Of a DNA stretch of 64,000 nt, positions 61,412-64,000 are shown one piece after another. Position numbers and translations under genes: made by a program. Below the pieces are notes generated by a model that did no database searches, was not told the origin of the DNA, and saw only the letters and a program-made list of their open reading frames with translations. The stretch comes from Halisarca cf. caerulea (lineage: Eukaryota; Porifera; Demospongiae; Chondrillida; Halisarcidae). Each line of letters begins with the position of its first letter. The stretch's first letter is position 1. The DNA is taken from NCBI GenBank assembly GCA_963170055.1, contig CAUJGJ010000293.1:60001-124000 (forward strand), written 5' to 3'.

Positions 61412-62055
61412 CACACATGAAGTTTCTGAAGTGCTGTGGGCGTATTTGTGTAGTGTTGGATATGCTGGTGCTAATACCAATATTTGGCATTAGCACCACA
61501 TACATTTTCAGTGGACACACATGAAGTTTCTTAATTGCTGTGGGCGTATTTGAGTAGTGTTGGATATGCTGGTGCTAATACCAATATTTGGCACTAGCAC
61601 CACGCACATTCCCAGTGGACACACATGAAGTTTCTTAACTGCTATGGGCGTATGTGTGTAGTGTTGGATATGCTGGTGCTAATACCAATATTTGGCACTA
61701 GCACCACGCACATTCCCAGTGGACACACATGAAGTTTCTGAAGTGCTGTGGGCGTATTTGTGTAGTGTTGGATATGCTGGTGCTAATACCAATATTTGGC
61801 ACTAGCACCACGCACATTCCCAGTGGACACACATGAAGTTTCTGAAGTGCTGTGGGCGTATGTGTGTATTGTTGGATATGCTGGTGCTAATACTAATATT
61901 TGGCACTAGCACCACATACATTCCCAGTGGACACACATGAAGTTTCTGAAGTGCTGTGGGCGTATTTGTGTAGTGTTGGATATGCTGGTGCTAATACCAA
62001 TATTTGGCACTAGCACCACGCACATTCCCAGTGGACACACATGAAGTTTCTGAAG
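61412..62055. repeat. 16-monomer-offset duplication, copy A
   Basis: It matches 63,076-63,719 at an offset of 1,664 bp. Shared ordered marks are CATTAGCACCACATACATT with TTCAGTGG, TTCTTAATTGC, TTCTTAACTGCTATGGG with GTATGTGTGTAG, GTATGTGTGTATTG, and CCACATACATTCCCAG. It ends where this copy has GAAGAGCTG and copy B has TTCTTATATGC. Differences include GTATTTGAGTAG here against GTATTTGTGTAG. Confidence 0.85.
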
Positions 62056-63075
62056 AGCTGTGGGCGTATTTGAGTAGTGTTGGATATGCTGGTGCTAATA
62101 CCAATATTTGGCACTAGCACCACGCACATTCCCAGTGGACACACATGAAGTTTCTGAAGTGCTGCGGGCGCATTTGTGTAGTGTTGGATATGCTGGTGCT
62201 AATACCAATATTTGGCACTAGCACCACACACATTCCCAGTGGACACACATGAAGTTTCTGAAGTGCTGTGGGAGTATTTGAGTGGTGTTGGATATGCTGG
62301 TGCTAATACCAATATTTGGCACTAGCACCACGCACATTCCCAGTGGACACACATGAAGTTTCTGAAGTGCTGTGGGCGTATTTGAGTAGTGTTGGATATG
62401 CTGGTGCTAATACCAATATTTGGCACTAGCACCACGCACATTCCCAGTGGACACACATGAAGTTTCTGAAGTGCTGTGGGCGTATTTGTGTAGTGTTGGA
62501 TATGCTGGTGCTAATACCAATATTTGGCACTAGCACCACATACATTCCCAGTGGACACACATGAAGTTTCTGAAGTGCTGTGGGCGCATTTGTGTAGTGT
62601 TGGATATGCTGGTGCTAATACCAATATTTGGCACTAGCACCACGCACATTCCCAGTGGACACACATGAAGTTTCTTATATGCTGTGGGCGTATTTGTGTA
62701 GTGTTGGATATGCTGGTGCTAATACCAATATTTTGCACTAGCACCACGCACAATCCAAGTGGACACACATGAAGTTTCTGAAGTGCTGTGGGCGTATTTG
62801 AGTAGTGTTGGATATGCTGGTGCTAATACCAATATTTGGCACTAGCACCACGCACATTTTCAGTGGATACACATGAAGTTTCTGAAGTGCTGCGGGCGTA
62901 TTTGTGTAGTGTTGGATATGCTGGTGCTAATACCAATATTTGGCACTAGCACCACGCACATTCCCAGTGGACACACATGAAGTTTCTTAACTGCTATGGG
63001 CGTATTTGTGTAGTGTTGGATATGCTGGTGCTAATACCAATATTTGGCACTAGCACCACGCACATTCCCAGTGGA

Positions 63076-63719
63076 CACACATGAAGTTTCTGAAGTGCTG
63101 TGGGCGTATTTGTGTAGTGTTGGATATGCTGGTGCTAATACCAATATTTGGCATTAGCACCACATACATTTTCAGTGGACACACATGAAGTTTCTTAATT
63201 GCTGTGGGCGTATTTGTGTAGTGTTGGATATGCTGGTGCTAATACCAATATTTGGCACTAGCACCACGCACATTCCCAGTGGACACACATGAAGTTTCTT
63301 AACTGCTATGGGCGTATGTGTGTAGTGTTGGATATGCTGGTGCTAATACCAATATTTAGCACTAGCACCACGCACATTCCCAGTGGACACACATGAAGTT
63401 TCTGAAGTGCTGTGGGCGTATTTGTGTAGTGTTGGATATGCTGGTGCTAATACCAATATTTGGCACTAGCACCACGCACATTCCCAGTGGACACACATGA
63501 AGTTTCTGAAGTGCTGTGGGCGTATGTGTGTATTGTTGGATATGCTGGTGCTAATACCAATATTTGGCACTAGCACCACATACATTCCCAGTGGACACAC
63601 ATGAAGTTTCTGAAGTGCTGTGGGCGTATTTGTGTAGTGTTGGATATGCTGGTGCTAATACCAATATTTGGCACTAGCACCACGCACATTCCCAGTGGAC
63701 ACACATGAAGTTTCTTATA
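63076..63719. repeat. 16-monomer-offset duplication, copy B
   Basis: Partner of 61,412-62,055. Differences are TATTTAGCACTAG at about 63,355 here against TATTTGGCACTAG, and TACCAATATTTGG at about 63,557 against TACTAATATTTGG in copy A. It is followed by two TTCTTATATGC monomers. Confidence 0.85.
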
Positions 63720-63947
63720 TGCTGTGGGCGTATTTGTGTAGTGTTGGATATGCTGGTGCTAATACCAATATTTGGCACTAGCACCACGCACATTCCCAAT
63801 GGACACACATGAAGTTTCTTATATGCTGTGGGCGTATTTGTGTAGTGTTGGATATGCTGGTGCTAATACCAATATTTGGCACTAGCACCACGCACATTCC
63901 CATTGGACACACATGAAGTTTCTTAAGTGCTGTGGGCGTATTTGTGT

Positions 63948-64000
63948 AGTGTTGGATATGCTGGTGCTAATACCAATATTTGGCACTAACACCACGCACA
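63948..64000. repeat. Partial monomer at the right edge (53 bp)
   Basis: It starts AGTGTTGGATATGCTGG in the regular phase and stops after CACTAACACCACGCACA, carrying the CTAAC mark in the right dyad arm. The cut comes from the window edge, not from a biological array end. Confidence 0.95.

Larger units (their letters stand above)
1..64000. repeat. 104-bp satellite DNA array, head-to-tail, fills the window
   Basis: Every line of the window is a copy of one 104-bp unit beginning AGTGTTGGATATGCTGG. Starts recur at 1, 105, 209 and so on, the last at 63,948, which gives 615 full monomers and a 53-bp partial copy. All copies have the same orientation, with no inversion, spacer, transposon or unique DNA. 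Most copies differ from consensus at only a few positions, so homogenisation is strong. Such arrays are known from eukaryotic centromeric, pericentromeric and subtelomeric heterochromatin; which applies here cannot be decided from sequence alone. I do not recognise the family. Both window edges lie inside the array. Confidence 0.99.
60475..64000. repeat. Right subdomain: type Q only
   Basis: From 60,475 every monomer I read has AG at positions 74-75 (TGAAGTTTC or close variants such as TGAAGGTTC and TGAAGATTC); type P is absent. Domain marks are TTCTTAACTGCTATGGG, TTCTTAATTGC, TTCTTATATGC, CATTTTCAGTGG, CACAATCCAAGTGG, GTATTTGAGTAG, GTATGTGTGTATTG, CTGCGGGCG and CCACATACATT. All lengths are 104 bp. 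The window ends 53 bases into a monomer, so the array continues. Confidence 0.88.

Noticed and set aside
1..64000. CRISPR array
   Set aside because: Repeats are contiguous 104-bp units without unique spacers; there are no cas genes and variants are shared substitutions, not spacers.
1..64000. Telomere repeats or transposon termini
   Set aside because: No TTAGGG-type short repeats, no inverted terminal repeats, long terminal repeats or reverse-transcriptase-like frames were seen.

Overview
The whole 64-kb window is one uninterrupted head-to-tail satellite DNA array. The monomer is 104 bp, all copies run in the same direction, and no other sequence is inserted. Tracking the recurring start AGTGTTGGA from base 1 to base 63,948 gives 615 complete monomers plus a 53-bp partial copy at the right edge. 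The accumulated phase drift is -13 bp, and 14 small indels account for all of it. The monomer consensus has 49 G+C out of 104 bases. I see no protein-coding gene, RNA gene, transposon, CRISPR array, operon or unique sequence. The short open frames that can be read are by-products of repeating a 104-bp unit (104 mod 3 = 2).

An array this long and this homogeneous is typical of eukaryotic heterochromatin such as a centromere, pericentromere, subtelomere or B/sex chromosome. The sequence does not let me name the species, and I do not recognise the monomer family. Neither edge reaches non-repeat DNA, so the true array is longer.

The array is a mosaic of subdomains marked by diagnostic variants. 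The main two-base marker is at monomer positions 74-75: CC in type P (TGACCTTTCT) and AG in type Q (TGAAGTTTCT). Layout: 1-2,393, mixed P/Q with a 4-mer repeat and AGTCCC/CATATG variants; 2,394-2,657, strongly divergent monomers; 2,658-8,424, 18- to 20-mer duplications; 8,425-13,340, very homogeneous with a 13-mer tandem duplication; 13,341-19,833, a repeated five-monomer cassette; 19,834-23,413, a variant-rich 10/11-mer domain; 23,414-29,027, a 2,807-bp tandem duplication; 29,028-32,700, a mosaic with a 5-mer duplication and a 3-mer repeat; 32,701-37,800, a domain with five divergent monomers; 37,801-45,908, homogeneous P/Q; 45,909-54,883, a second copy of the variant-rich domain; 54,884-60,474, an indel-rich domain; 60,475-64,000, Q-type only.

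Two large-scale relationships stand out. About 15.4-24.2 kb is repeated collinearly at about 43.7-52.6 kb (offsets about 27.0-28.4 kb). The left edge (0.7-1.4 kb) matches 24.4-29.8 kb. Repeats are thus nested from 104 bp through 312-2,807 bp up to tens of kb, as expected from unequal exchange and segmental amplification. Each monomer also carries a 33-bp imperfect dyad able to form a hairpin or cruciform. That dyad is the most plausible functional element here, but its role is inference. I found no evidence for a new gene system.
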